The notes: generated from the letters alone by a model not told the origin. A DNA stretch of 64,000 nucleotides from Planococcus glaciei (GCF_900099655.1 NZ_FNDC01000003.1:248001-312000); one strand, 5' to 3'. Counted from the stretch's first letter, positions 50,324-59,801 are shown. Translations and numbers: made by a program.

Positions 50324-51518
50324 GCAAATCTTCCTTTTCCATAATCAGCCCAAGCAGCCGGCGGGCAAGTTCCAATTTTGGCATCATCTCGAATGACTGT
50401 TCAAAACCGCCTTTGCCGTATACTGTCACCCGGTTTGTATCCGATTCAAATCCAGCCTGCGCTTCACTGACATCATTGGCAATAATATAATCCGCATTTT
50501 TCCGTTCCAGCTTGTCTTTTGCATAATGGCCCACATCATTGGTTTCCGCGGCAAACCCGATCAATAGCTGATGGGTTTTGGTTTTCCCGAGATGCTGCAA
50601 AATATCGGTAGTGCGCTCCAACTCGAGCGTGGAACCGCCTGCCTGTTTCTTCATTTTTTGGCTATGGACATCAATCGGCCGGTAATCAGCCACGGCTGCT
50701 GTTTTGATGACGACATCCGCCGTTTCGTATTCCGCATTTACGGCATTCAGCATGTCTTCCGCACTTTCAACAAAAATCCGCTGGACGCCTTTTGGCACAG
50801 GAAGTGTGACAGGCCCGCTGATCAGAACAGTCTCTGCTCCCATTTCAGCTGCGGCTTCCGCCATCGCATAGCCCATTTTGCCGCTCGAGAAGTTTGTAAG
50901 AAAACGGACAGGGTCAATGCGCTCACGCGTCGGTCCAGCCGTTACCACTACTTTTCTGCCCGCCAGCAATTTCGGCCGTGCAAAATAATCCGCTACCAAG
51001 GCGGTGATTTTCTCCGGTTCTTCCAAACGGCCTTTGCCGACATAGCCGCAAGCCAGGAATCCTTCGGACGGTTCAATGAAACGGATGCCGTCGTCGTGAA
51101 GCTGTTGGATATTGCGTTTGACGGCCGGGTGGTCATACATGTGCACGTTCATCGCAGGTGCCACCCAAATCGGGGCAGTTGCCGCAAGCAGCGTCGTGGT
51201 CAGCATATCGTCGCCGATGCCGTTGGCCAATTTGCCGATGACATTGGCAGTAGCCGGCGCCACGAGGATCAAATCTGCCCAGTCGGCCAAATCGATATGC
51301 GCGATGACTGATGAGTCTTTTTCATCGAATGTATCATAATAAACATCGTTTCTGGACATGACCTGGAAGGACAGCGGCTGAACAAATTGCCGCGCAGATG
51401 CAGTCATGATCACTTTGACGGTTGCACCGGCCTGAGACAGCTTGCTGACAAGCGCAACCGCTTTGTAAACAGCAATCCCTCCGCTTACACACAATAAAAT
51501 TTTACGATTCGCCAACAA
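50313..51518 (-). CDS. coaBC: Bifunctional phosphopantothenoylcysteine synthetase/decarboxylase
   Basis: Two middle steps of coenzyme A synthesis. 401 residues: N-terminal flavin decarboxylase CoaC (VSGGIAVYKA, PAMNVHMYDHP, CGYVGKGRLEEP) and C-terminal ligase CoaB (TAGPTRERIDPVRFLTN). The frame opens at 51551, but AAAGGGTG lies 6 bases before a TTG at 51518 and this matches family starts (MLANRK). Confidence 0.96.
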   Translation of the reverse strand: MLANRKILLCVSGGIAVYKAVALVSKLSQAGATVKVIMTASARQFVQPLSFQVMSRNDVYYDTFDEKDSSVIAHIDLADWADLILVAPATANVIGKLANGIGDDMLTTTLLAATAPIWVAPAMNVHMYDHPAVKRNIQQLHDDGIRFIEPSEGFLACGYVGKGRLEEPEKITALVADYFARPKLLAGRKVVVTAGPTRERIDPVRFLTNFSSGKMGYAMAEAAAEMGAETVLISGPVTLPVPKGVQRIFVESAEDMLNAVNAEYETADVVIKTAAVADYRPIDVHSQKMKKQAGGSTLELERTTDILQHLGKTKTHQLLIGFAAETNDVGHYAKDKLERKNADYIIANDVSEAQAGFESDTNRVTVYGKGGFEQSFEMMPKLELARRLLGLIMEKEDLHDR

Positions 51519-51542
51519 CGTAAACACCCTTTCTAAACAACA

Positions 51543-51574
51543 AACTCCCAAAGAACAAGTTTGCTCTGGGAGTC
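51543..51574 (-). terminator. Candidate terminator after rpoZ
   Basis: Two stacked stems, ACTCCCA / TGGGAGT and AGAACAA / TTGCTCT, followed on the minus strand by TTTGTTGTTT. It lies between rpoZ and coaBC. Confidence 0.55.
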
Positions 51575-51592
51575 GTCTGTTGCGATTAATGG

Positions 51593-51816
51593 TTAAATTT
51601 CATCTTCATAAATAGCAAATTCATCTTGATGTTCCGGTCTCAATACGCCGGCAGCTACTTCTTCAAGCGCTTTTCCGACCGATTTGGCAGAAACATATTT
51701 GTCCAGCTTTTCGTCGCTGTGTTCGTGCAATTGACGGGCACGCTTGGATGCAAGAGCAACCAGCGAATACTTTGAATTGACCTGGCTTTTTAACTTATCA
51801 ACGGATGGATATAACA

Positions 51817-51817
<1 letters not shown>
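51593..51817 (-). CDS. rpoZ: RNA polymerase omega subunit
   Basis: 74 residues with SKYSLVALASKRARQL, the conserved omega helix, and a short acidic tail. Its ATG overlaps the gmk stop by one base (TAATG), usual gene pairing. Confidence 0.95.
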
Positions 51818-52723
<906 letters not shown>

Positions 52724-52764
52724 TGCTGCTGATCTTTGTTCTTCGTTTTCTTTCTAACTGTCTT

Positions 52765-52773
52765 ATTATATCA
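52765..52773 (-). promoter_or_regulatory. Extended -10 promoter for remA-gmk-rpoZ
   Basis: Minus strand TGATATAAT, a perfect extended -10, with a poor -35. A plus-strand TGATAAGAT (52790-52798) is placed to serve rqcH, so two divergent extended -10 boxes lie within about 30 bases. Confidence 0.5.
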
Positions 52774-52829
52774 TAATACACCGGGAAAATGATAAGATGG
52801 AACAAAACGATTTGAAAGAGGGATTTTTA

Positions 52830-54494
52830 ATGGCATTTGATGGATTATTTACAAAAGCAATGACGCGTGAGCTTCAAGGGCTCGTGTCAGGCAGAATTTC
52901 AAAAGTTCATCAGCCCAATCAGCTAGAACTGCTGCTGCAAATTCGTGCACAAGGCAAGAACCATAAATTATTGATTTCCATTCACCCGTCCTATTCACGC
53001 ATCCATTTGACGGCGATGGCGAACGTCAATCCATCGGAGCCGCCGATGTTTTGCATGCTGCTGCGCAAGCATATTGAAGGCGGCGTGATCACGGACGTCA
53101 TCCAGCACGAAATGGACCGCTTGGTTATTCTGAAAATCAGAGGCAAAAATGAAATCGGCGACGATATTGAACGCGAGCTGCATGTCGAAATCATGGGGCG
53201 CCATTCGAACATCATCCTCGTCGATTCCGAACGGAATATGATCCTCGACAGCCTGAAGCATTTGCCGCCGAGCGTCAATTCGTTCCGGACGGTGCTGCCG
53301 GGGCAGCCTTATGTCTTCCCGCCTTCCCAGGAAAAGAAAGATCCTTTTTCAGCGCCTGGTGAACTGGCCGGCCTGACGGAAAAAGAATTGGTCAGCACCT
53401 TTTCAGGATTCTCGCCGCTGAATGCACGCGAACTCCATCACCGCATGGCACAAGGAGAAAACAGCCAAGAAATCGCTGAACAGTTCCTGGCCGACTTTTC
53501 AAAAGAGCAGCCGTCGGGCCATTACATTGAACTCGATGGCAAAAGTTCATTCTCGGCAACTCCATTGACGCATATCGGCGAAGCTGACATGATTTTCCCG
53601 ACGCTTGGCGAACTGCTGGACCGCATGTACTATGCCAAAGCTGAGCGTGACCGCGTCAAGCAGCAAGCCGGCGACTTGGAACGCTGGCTGCAAAACGAAA
53701 TCGCCAAACTGAAGCTGAAGCTGAAAAAATTGAAAAAAGAGCAGGACCAGGCAGAAAAGCGCGACCAGCTGCAATTGAACGGCGAATTGATCATGGCGAA
53801 CATCCACCGCATCACAAAAGGGACGAAAGAAATCGAAGTCGACAATTACTACAACGATGAAAAAGTGACGATTGCCCTCGACCCGCGTAAAACGCCGATT
53901 GAGAACTCGCAAAAATACTATTCCCGCTACCAGAAAGCGAAAACGGCTTTAGTCAAAACACAGGAACAGATTGAAAAGACCGAAGAAGACATTGCGTATT
54001 TTGAAACGCTCATGCAGCAAGTCCAGCAAGCCGGCCTCTCCGACATCGAAGAAATCCGCGAAGAACTGGCGGAACAAGGCTTTATGAAAGCCCAGAAATC
54101 GAAGAAAAAGAAAAAACCGACCAAACCGTCTGTTGAACCGTATGTATCAAGCACCGGCGTGCCGATTTCCGTTGGCAAAAACAACAAGCAAAACGATTAT
54201 GTGACGTTTAAAGTCGCTTCGAAATCCGACACCTGGCTGCACACAAAAGACATTCCCGGCTCCCACGTCATTATCCATTCCAACGATCCGGATGAAACCA
54301 CAATTATGGAAGCCGCGACGATTGCGGCCTATTTCAGCAAAGCGCGCGAATCAAGTTCCGTGCCGGTCGACTATACCGAAGTCCGCCAAGTGAAAAAACC
54401 GAACGGTGCGAAACCCGGTTTTGTCATTTACTTTGAACAGAAAACCGTGTTTGTCACGCCGGATGAAGACTTGGTCATCAAATTAAAGAAATAA
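52830..54494 (+). CDS. rqcH: Ribosome-associated quality control factor RqcH (NFACT family)
   Basis: Recruits tRNA-Ala to stalled 50S subunits and adds C-terminal alanine tails as degradation tags. 554 residues: NFACT-N domain with the key Asp96-Arg97 (equivalent to B. subtilis Asp97/Arg98), helix-hairpin-helix, a long coiled coil (about 280-430) and C-terminal NFACT-R (GVPISVGKNNKQNDYVTFK). Start chosen at the ATG with GAGGG 7 bases ahead; codons from 52797 are leader. Older annotations call this a fibronectin-binding protein. Confidence 0.95.
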   Translation: MAFDGLFTKAMTRELQGLVSGRISKVHQPNQLELLLQIRAQGKNHKLLISIHPSYSRIHLTAMANVNPSEPPMFCMLLRKHIEGGVITDVIQHEMDRLVILKIRGKNEIGDDIERELHVEIMGRHSNIILVDSERNMILDSLKHLPPSVNSFRTVLPGQPYVFPPSQEKKDPFSAPGELAGLTEKELVSTFSGFSPLNARELHHRMAQGENSQEIAEQFLADFSKEQPSGHYIELDGKSSFSATPLTHIGEADMIFPTLGELLDRMYYAKAERDRVKQQAGDLERWLQNEIAKLKLKLKKLKKEQDQAEKRDQLQLNGELIMANIHRITKGTKEIEVDNYYNDEKVTIALDPRKTPIENSQKYYSRYQKAKTALVKTQEQIEKTEEDIAYFETLMQQVQQAGLSDIEEIREELAEQGFMKAQKSKKKKKPTKPSVEPYVSSTGVPISVGKNNKQNDYVTFKVASKSDTWLHTKDIPGSHVIIHSNDPDETTIMEAATIAAYFSKARESSSVPVDYTEVRQVKKPNGAKPGFVIYFEQKTVFVTPDEDLVIKLKK

Positions 54495-54515
54495 TGAAGT
54501 TTGACGGGGAAGTCT

Positions 54516-54536
54516 ACGGGCTTGCCCGTTTTTTCT
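54516..54536 (+). terminator. Terminator after rqcH
   Basis: ACGGG / CCCGT stem with CTTG loop followed by TTTTTTC, 20 bases after the rqcH stop. Confidence 0.8.
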
Positions 54537-54619
54537 TTAGAATACGCTCGGCAATGGTTTAAATACGCTTTCTACCCCAATTTGTTTACATAATAATAAT
54601 ATCTTTAAAAAGTATTAGA

Positions 54620-54648
54620 TTGCTTGAATTCAAACTAAATGCTATCTT
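54620..54648 (+). promoter_or_regulatory. Candidate promoter for the ABC transporter genes
   Basis: TTGCTT, 17-base spacer, TATCTT with TGC extension, about 35 bases before the start. Confidence 0.45.
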
Positions 54649-54682
54649 TTTAAAGGACTTAACTTTTAGGAGGTTGTACATA

Positions 54683-55531
54683 ATGATGACAGTTTCTAAC
54701 AAACCAAAATGGCTCCTGGCTATGGGTGCAGCATCAATGATTTTATTAGCCGGCTGCGGCAATAGCAGCGAAACAGCAGAACCTGCTGAAACCAAGACGG
54801 CTTGGGATGAAATCCAGGAACAAGGTTCCATGACGGTCGCCACATCCGGCACGCTTCTTGCAACGTCTTTCCGGGATTCTGAATCCGATGAATTGACTGG
54901 CTTTGAAGTGGAAGTCGTGCGTGAACTTGGCAAACGGCTTGACCTCGACATCGAATTCAAAGAACTGGGCTTTGATGAAATGCTGACCAGCGTCAACACC
55001 GGCCAAATTGACATTGCTGCCAATGACATTGAAATCACAGAAGACCGACTGGACAACTTCATCTTCTCGACGCCGATCAAGTATTCCTACGGAACAGCCG
55101 TTGTCCGAAAAGACGATTTATCGGGCATTAAAACTTTGGAAGATTTGAAAGGCAAAAAAGCCGCTGGCGCATCTACTTCGATTTATATGGAAATCGCCCG
55201 CAGCTACGGCGCTGAAGAAGTGACTTATGACAACGCAACAAATGAGGTTTACTTGCGCGATGTATCCATCGGGCGCACGGATGTGATTTTGAATGATTAT
55301 TATTTATCCACTTTCGGGGTTGCAGCATTCCCGGAACTGAATATTACCATTCATCCGGATATTAAATATGCACCTTCTGAAGTCGGCCTTGTGATGAATA
55401 AAGACAATAAGGAACTTGCTGAAAACGTTAACAAAGTCTTGGAAGAAATGCTGCAAGACGGGACGATTTCTGAAATCTCTACTGAGTTTTTCGGTGGGGC
55501 TGACGTTTCTGTAAAACCGGATATCGAGTAA
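54683..55531 (+). CDS. Amino-acid ABC transporter substrate-binding lipoprotein
   Basis: 282 residues from the ATG at 54683, which follows AGGAGG by 9 bases. Signal peptide with lipobox LLAGC, Cys25 being the lipidation site, then a family 3 solute-binding (PBPb) domain: VATSGTLLATSF, GFEVEVVRELG, GQIDIAANDIEIT. Probably binds a polar amino acid or cystine-type ligand; the exact ligand cannot be told. The permease follows 20 bases downstream. Confidence 0.92.
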   Translation: MMTVSNKPKWLLAMGAASMILLAGCGNSSETAEPAETKTAWDEIQEQGSMTVATSGTLLATSFRDSESDELTGFEVEVVRELGKRLDLDIEFKELGFDEMLTSVNTGQIDIAANDIEITEDRLDNFIFSTPIKYSYGTAVVRKDDLSGIKTLEDLKGKKAAGASTSIYMEIARSYGAEEVTYDNATNEVYLRDVSIGRTDVILNDYYLSTFGVAAFPELNITIHPDIKYAPSEVGLVMNKDNKELAENVNKVLEEMLQDGTISEISTEFFGGADVSVKPDIE

Positions 55532-55551
55532 GTAATTTTGGGGGTTTTTTT

Positions 55552-56229
55552 ATGAGTGATATCGAATGGGGGCTGCTCTTTGACCCTCAACTGGCTATAG
55601 AGTCTCTTCCATATGTATTGGAAGGCATTTGGTACACCCTGCTCATCTCCATAGTCAGCATGGTGCTTGCCTTGTTCATCGGCTTTTTCCTGGCACTCGC
55701 GCGTACGTCTAAACTTGTCGTACTTCAATGGCCGGCACGCCTGTATATCTCTTTTATGAGAGGTGTGCCAATCTTGGTCATCTTATTTTTGCTGTATTTT
55801 GCCCTGCCAGTCATCGGTATTGAATTTACCGCATTGCAGGCGGCGCTGATCGGCTTTACCATCAACTGTGCCGCTTATGTGGCCGAAGTGTTCCGTTCTT
55901 CACTTTCTTCTGTCGACAAAGGGCAATGGGAATCTTCCACTGCACTCGGCCTGACGTATTGGCAATCGATGCGGCGCATCATTTTGCCGCAGTCAGTCCG
56001 CATTGCCGTACCGCCGCTTTCAAATATCTACCTGGATTTGATCAAAGCGTCTTCCCTCGCTGCCATGATCACCGTGCCGGAAGTGTTCCAAAAAGCACGT
56101 GTTGTCGGCGCCCGTGAATACGATTTGCTGACGCTGCTGATTTTGGTGTCGCTAATTTACTGGGCGATTTGTTCTGTCATGACGGTCCTGCAGAATTATT
56201 TGGAAAAACGGTATGCGGATTATTTATAA
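55552..56229 (+). CDS. Amino-acid ABC transporter permease
   Basis: 225 residues, His/Glu-type polar amino-acid permease with about five membrane segments. The EAA loop for ATPase docking is present (SSTALGLTYWQSMRRIILPQ). RGVPILV is the typical N-terminal block. No ATP-binding subunit is encoded next to it: a terminator follows at once and the next gene is convergent. Confidence 0.93.
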   Translation: MSDIEWGLLFDPQLAIESLPYVLEGIWYTLLISIVSMVLALFIGFFLALARTSKLVVLQWPARLYISFMRGVPILVILFLLYFALPVIGIEFTALQAALIGFTINCAAYVAEVFRSSLSSVDKGQWESSTALGLTYWQSMRRIILPQSVRIAVPPLSNIYLDLIKASSLAAMITVPEVFQKARVVGAREYDLLTLLILVSLIYWAICSVMTVLQNYLEKRYADYL

Positions 56230-56238
56230 CAGATGAGA

Positions 56239-56267
56239 AAAGACTTCCAAAACGGAAGTCTTTTTTT
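56239..56267 (+). terminator. Terminator after the permease gene
   Basis: 8-bp or longer stem AGACTTCC / GGAAGTCT with a 5-base loop, followed by seven T. Confidence 0.88.
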
Positions 56268-56340
56268 ATGGAATTTATGCTTTCATGGTTCGCGTACTGG
56301 AAGAATGAAATTTTGCGTTATAAAGGAGTAACTAATTTAA

Positions 56341-56384
56341 AAAAGCCAAGTGGCTGCTTTTTCTAGGAGCAGCTCTTGGCTTTT
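56341..56384. terminator. Bidirectional terminator between permease and VOC genes
   Basis: 10-bp stem AAAAGCCAAG / CTTGGCTTTT with an inner GCTGCT / AGCAGC stem. T tracts follow on both strands. It ends the VOC gene on the minus strand and backs up the plus-strand terminator. Confidence 0.78.
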
Positions 56385-56395
56385 TCAATGCACAT

Positions 56396-56797
56396 TCAAC
56401 TTTGTTCCATGTACATGACTTCCCACAAATGGCCGTCCAGGTCCTGGAAACTCCAGCCGTACATATATTCATCGTCCATCTTGTCGTTTGACGCTTTACC
56501 GCCTGCAGCAAGCGCTTTATTGACCATTTCATCGACCGCTTCACGGCTGTCTGCTGAAATCGCTGTTATCACTTCGGTATTGCTTGTTGCGTCCGTCAGC
56601 TCTTTTTTCGTAAATGTCTTAAAAAATGGTTCCGTCAGCAGCATGACAAAAATATTTTCTCCGGCAATCATGCAAGCACCTTTTTCATCCGTCATTTCCG
56701 GATGGAATTCAAAGCCGAGGCTGTTGAAAAAGCCCTTCGATTTTTCTAAATCTTTGACCGGCAAGTTGACATAAATCTCTTTTACCTGCAAACCCAT
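56396..56797 (-). CDS. VOC (glyoxalase/bleomycin-resistance fold) family protein
   Basis: 133 residues with the beta-alpha-beta-beta-beta opening IYVNLPVKDLEKSKGFF and late DLDGHLWEVMYME, where His and Glu are typical metal ligands. It is the subclass often annotated as a glyoxalase/extradiol-dioxygenase-like protein; the substrate is unknown. Ribosome site AAAGGAGGGG. Single-gene unit. Confidence 0.88.
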   Translation of the reverse strand: MGLQVKEIYVNLPVKDLEKSKGFFNSLGFEFHPEMTDEKGACMIAGENIFVMLLTEPFFKTFTKKELTDATSNTEVITAISADSREAVDEMVNKALAAGGKASNDKMDDEYMYGWSFQDLDGHLWEVMYMEQS

Positions 56798-56930
56798 TTT
56801 GTCCCCTCCTTTCTGCTAAAATTTACTAACCTAAGTATTCGGTATAGTTTCTTTAATTCCTTCACTTATGCGTAGAAATTCTGTTCTGTTCAGGGACAGG
56901 TTTCATTACGGATTTCCCTTTATTTACAGA

Positions 56931-56962
56931 AAAATCCCGCCCCTTTACAGGAGACAGGATTT
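56931..56962 (-). terminator. Weak candidate terminator of the padR-dsdA run
   Basis: AAATCC / GGATTT stem with an imperfect inner CTCC / GGGG stem, then TTTTTC on the minus strand, a few bases after the stop of the 98-residue gene. Confidence 0.45.
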
Positions 56963-56969
56963 CAATCTG

Positions 56970-57266
56970 TTACTTGCTGCCGTTGAGCGAATCAACGAAT
57001 CTTTTAGCTTCCAATAAGGACAATCCCAAATGTTCACGTGCCATTTTGATAGCCTCTACATCTTTTCCATTCTGCACTAATTGCCGCAGCCCCTCATTGA
57101 CAGGCGGCTCCTTCAACGGTTCTCCGCTGTTGATGGCTGCAATGGTTTTCTGCATGTCAGCCAATTGTTTTTCCATCGCTTTCAAGCGGCTGTCCATCAT
57201 CCCATAAACCAGATAAATTGCCGCAAAAATTGCGCCAGCTATGACGAGAATCCACGATAAATCCAT
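56970..57266 (-). CDS. Small membrane protein with an L7/L12 C-terminal-like helix pair
   Basis: 98 residues from the ATG at 57266 (AAGGGG 8 bases upstream; the GTG at 57275 is inside that site). One N-terminal membrane helix (about 2-23), then a short coiled region (MEKQLADMQKTIAAI) and a C-terminal segment VEAIKMAREHLGLSLLEAKR that resembles the ribosomal L7/L12 C-terminal helices. Function unknown. It follows dsdA by 33 bases and may be co-transcribed. Confidence 0.75.
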   Translation of the reverse strand: MDLSWILVIAGAIFAAIYLVYGMMDSRLKAMEKQLADMQKTIAAINSGEPLKEPPVNEGLRQLVQNGKDVEAIKMAREHLGLSLLEAKRFVDSLNGSK

Positions 57267-57299
57267 TTCAAGCACCCCTTCTTGCTGAAAATACTTTGC

Positions 57300-58625
57300 T
57301 TACAGCAGCGCTTTGCCTTTTTGGTAAAAACGGTCCCTGTCTGCCTGAGGAACAAAAGCTCCGCCGGTTGCCCAGACAAGATGGGTGGCATTCCCTTCCT
57401 TTAAGCCGCGATCTTCCAAATAAGAAGTTTCCATTACTTGCCCCGGCCCAATCAATCCAGCAGTAGCAGAAGGTTCGACAAAAATGCCTTCTGTGTCCCC
57501 AAGCAGTGCCAGCAGCTTGAACAGTTCATCATCTTCCAAAGTGTAAATGCCGCTGACCAGCTTTTCGCTGGTTACAGAGGCAAAGCTCGATGGCCGTCCA
57601 ACTGCCAGGCCGTCCGCTTCTGTCCGGTTATCAATGCCGAAGTCCTGGACGCTTACTTTGTCTTTTTCGCCGGTCAATAAGCCAATCAAGACCGCAGGTG
57701 AATGGGTCGGTTCCACGAAAAAGCAATGGACGGCATCACCGAAAACTTGCTTCAAGCCGAATGTGATGCCGCCTGGTGCACCGCCAACGCCGCATGGCAA
57801 GTAGACGAATAACGGATGGCTTGCATCGACTGTAATCTGTGCTTCTTCGAGCTGCTTTTTCAAACGGAACGCTGCCACGCTGTAGCCAAGGAACAAATGC
57901 TTTGATTTCTCATCATCGACAAAATACGCATTGGCATCCGTTTCGGTCTGTGCCCTGCCAAGCGACACCGCTTCGCTGAAATCGCCGGCACATTCGTGGA
58001 CGATGGCCCCGTTTGCACGCAACAAATCTTTCTTCCACTGCTTGGCATCCGCTGACATATAAACGGAAGTCTTGAAGCCGAGCCGTGCACCGACAATTCC
58101 AATGCTGAGCCCAAGGTTTCCGGTAGATCCGACGCCGATCGAGTAATTGCTGAAAAATTGTTTGAACGCCGGTTTTGAAAACAACTCGTAACTGTCTTCT
58201 TCCTTCAGGAGCCCTTCTTTCATCGCCAATTGCTCGGCATGGTACAGCACTTCATAAACGCCGCCCCGTGCTTTGACGGATCCTGCAATCGGCAGCTCGT
58301 TGTCGCATTTCAAGTAAAGCGCCCCTTGGACTTCAGTGTGGTAATAAGCATTCAGCGCTTCCTGCATTTCCGGAATTTTGCGGACCGGTGACTCAATGAT
58401 GCCGTCAGACGGCTCCGCGTCCGGAAATTCTTTGGCCAAATAAGGGGCAAACCGCTGCCATAGCAATTCTGCCTGTTCCATATCCCCCAGAGAAACCGGA
58501 AGTTCGGGAAGTTCCTCCATACCGGTTAATTTGGGATTTTGCCAAATCACCGGTTTTAAAGAGATGATGTCCTGCAATAAGGGGTATTGCTGCTTCCATT
58601 CATTGATTTTCTGCTGACTTTGCAT
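57300..58625 (-). CDS. dsdA: D-serine dehydratase
   Basis: PLP enzyme that converts D-serine to pyruvate and ammonia. 441 residues; Lys118 in ELPIAGSVKARGG forms the PLP aldimine, at the same number as in E. coli DsdA. GVGSTGNLGLSIGI binds the cofactor phosphate, with CGVGGAPGGI later. The frame opens at a TTG (58646), but the ATG at 58625 has AAAGGG 9 bases ahead. Usually protects against toxic D-serine or allows its use. Downstream of padR and the HAAS gene. Confidence 0.95.
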   Translation of the reverse strand: MQSQQKINEWKQQYPLLQDIISLKPVIWQNPKLTGMEELPELPVSLGDMEQAELLWQRFAPYLAKEFPDAEPSDGIIESPVRKIPEMQEALNAYYHTEVQGALYLKCDNELPIAGSVKARGGVYEVLYHAEQLAMKEGLLKEEDSYELFSKPAFKQFFSNYSIGVGSTGNLGLSIGIVGARLGFKTSVYMSADAKQWKKDLLRANGAIVHECAGDFSEAVSLGRAQTETDANAYFVDDEKSKHLFLGYSVAAFRLKKQLEEAQITVDASHPLFVYLPCGVGGAPGGITFGLKQVFGDAVHCFFVEPTHSPAVLIGLLTGEKDKVSVQDFGIDNRTEADGLAVGRPSSFASVTSEKLVSGIYTLEDDELFKLLALLGDTEGIFVEPSATAGLIGPGQVMETSYLEDRGLKEGNATHLVWATGGAFVPQADRDRFYQKGKALL

Positions 58626-58680
58626 CGATTTCATCCCTTTCGCCAAAAAATGGTCTTTGCTCCATCATACACGAAACCGA

Positions 58681-59358
58681 TCATTTTCTCGAAAAACTGC
58701 TGATTATTTTCGAAGCTGCGAGAAGCAGAAGCCCTCCGATTGTATACATCCACCATTCGATCGAAATCACAGGACCGAATTCCGGAATCAGGATGATGGC
58801 GAGCATCATCACAGCAAACGCTCCTGCGCCGGCCAAGCCTGCTTTCACATAGCCGCCGAGCGGTTTTTTCTTCGCCTTGAACAACGTCGAGCGGATGATT
58901 TTGAAAAACAGCACCACACCGACAAAACCAATTCCCATAATAACGACCAACAAGCTGAGCAAATGGCCAAGCGATACATCGGTCTCAACCGGTTTGAACA
59001 AAGAAAGCAGCACATTGACAATCCCATAGGTCAAGCTGAACCAGCCGGCCAATCCCGCTACTTGCGAGATGGCGAATAAGGCGGAACTGCGCTTTTTCTC
59101 ACGCGGCAAATTTTCAATCAGTTCATCGGCATAGGCTTTTGGATTGCTGCCAAAAACTTCAGCCGCCGACTTCCCGTATTGCTGTCCTTCGAGCAAATGG
59201 TCAAGCAAATCCATGAGCACTTCTTCACTGGCATGTTCGTCAATCCGCAGGTCGGTCCGGACATACACCAGGAAATCCTCGTAAACCGCCAAATTTTCCT
59301 CATTTAAGTCTTCCCGCTTGTTGTTGTTCTGTTCAATCAATTCATCGGTCATCCTCAT
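58681..59358 (-). CDS. HAAS/DUF1129-type membrane protein partnered with PadR
   Basis: 225 residues: soluble N-terminal HAAS-like domain (about 18-90, YEDFLVYVRTDLR then VLMDLLDHLLEGQ) and four predicted membrane helices in the C-terminal 130 residues. Genes of this type commonly sit after a PadR regulator. Start overlaps the padR stop by 4 bases. Role unknown, probably membrane sensing or signalling. Confidence 0.82.
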   Translation of the reverse strand: MRMTDELIEQNNNKREDLNEENLAVYEDFLVYVRTDLRIDEHASEEVLMDLLDHLLEGQQYGKSAAEVFGSNPKAYADELIENLPREKKRSSALFAISQVAGLAGWFSLTYGIVNVLLSLFKPVETDVSLGHLLSLLVVIMGIGFVGVVLFFKIIRSTLFKAKKKPLGGYVKAGLAGAGAFAVMMLAIILIPEFGPVISIEWWMYTIGGLLLLAASKIISSFSRK

Positions 59359-59687
59359 TGTGTTCCACTCCTTTTCAATAATTCACTGACTGGTGCTGCA
59401 ATCTGGCGCCACTCTTCTGAAATTTCTTCAAGCTCTTTTTTGCCGCTGTCGGTCAAAAAATAATACTTGCGGTTCGGCCCGGATGCGGAAGGCCGCATTT
59501 CCCCTTTGATAAAGCCGTTTTTCTGAAGCCGGAGCAATACCGGATAAATGGTGCCATCGCTGATGTCCGGCAGCCCAATCTGCTGCAGCTTCTGCGACAA
59601 TTCGTAGCCATAAACCGGTTCCGCTTCTACTACCGCCATGACGCAGGCATCCAGTACCCCTTTCAATAATTGGCTTCTGCTCGCCAT
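59355..59687 (-). CDS. PadR family transcriptional regulator
   Basis: 110 residues, winged helix with YGYELSQKLQQIG, SDGTIYPVLLRLQKNGFI and YYFLTDSGKKELEEI, the PadR core, plus a short C-terminal helix. Ribosome site AGGAGG. Likely represses its own operon through repeats at 59710-59731. Promoter carries a CodY box. Confidence 0.92.
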   Translation of the reverse strand: MASRSQLLKGVLDACVMAVVEAEPVYGYELSQKLQQIGLPDISDGTIYPVLLRLQKNGFIKGEMRPSASGPNRKYYFLTDSGKKELEEISEEWRQIAAPVSELLKRSGTQ

Positions 59688-59709
59688 ATGATTGTCCTCC
59701 TTTACGGTA

Positions 59710-59731
59710 CTTGGTAAAACAAGATACCAAG
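59710..59731 (-). promoter_or_regulatory. Candidate PadR operator
   Basis: Inverted repeat CTTGGTA ... TACCAAG with an 8-base centre, between the padR promoter and start. A related CCAAGTA occurs at 59757-59763. Inverted repeats at this place are usual for PadR autoregulation. Confidence 0.5.
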
Positions 59732-59772
59732 GTTAAAAAATAGCTACCTTGCGTAGCCAAGTAGTTGCTTAT

Positions 59773-59801
59773 ATCGTATTTTATTTTCAGAAAATTGTCA
59801 A
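59773..59801 (-). promoter_or_regulatory. Sigma-A promoter for padR-HAAS(-dsdA)
   Basis: Minus strand TTGACA (59801-59796), 17-base spacer, TACGAT (59778-59773). The -35 is perfect. Confidence 0.7.
59782..59796 (-). promoter_or_regulatory. CodY box in the padR promoter
   Basis: AATTTTCTGAAAATA matches the AATTTTCWGAAAATT CodY consensus at 14 of 15 positions. It fills the -35/-10 spacer, so bound CodY would block RNA polymerase. Confidence 0.7.

Noticed and set aside
56270-56370. Small plus-strand frame of about 32 codons between two terminators
   Set aside because: No ribosome site and it runs into a bidirectional terminator hairpin.
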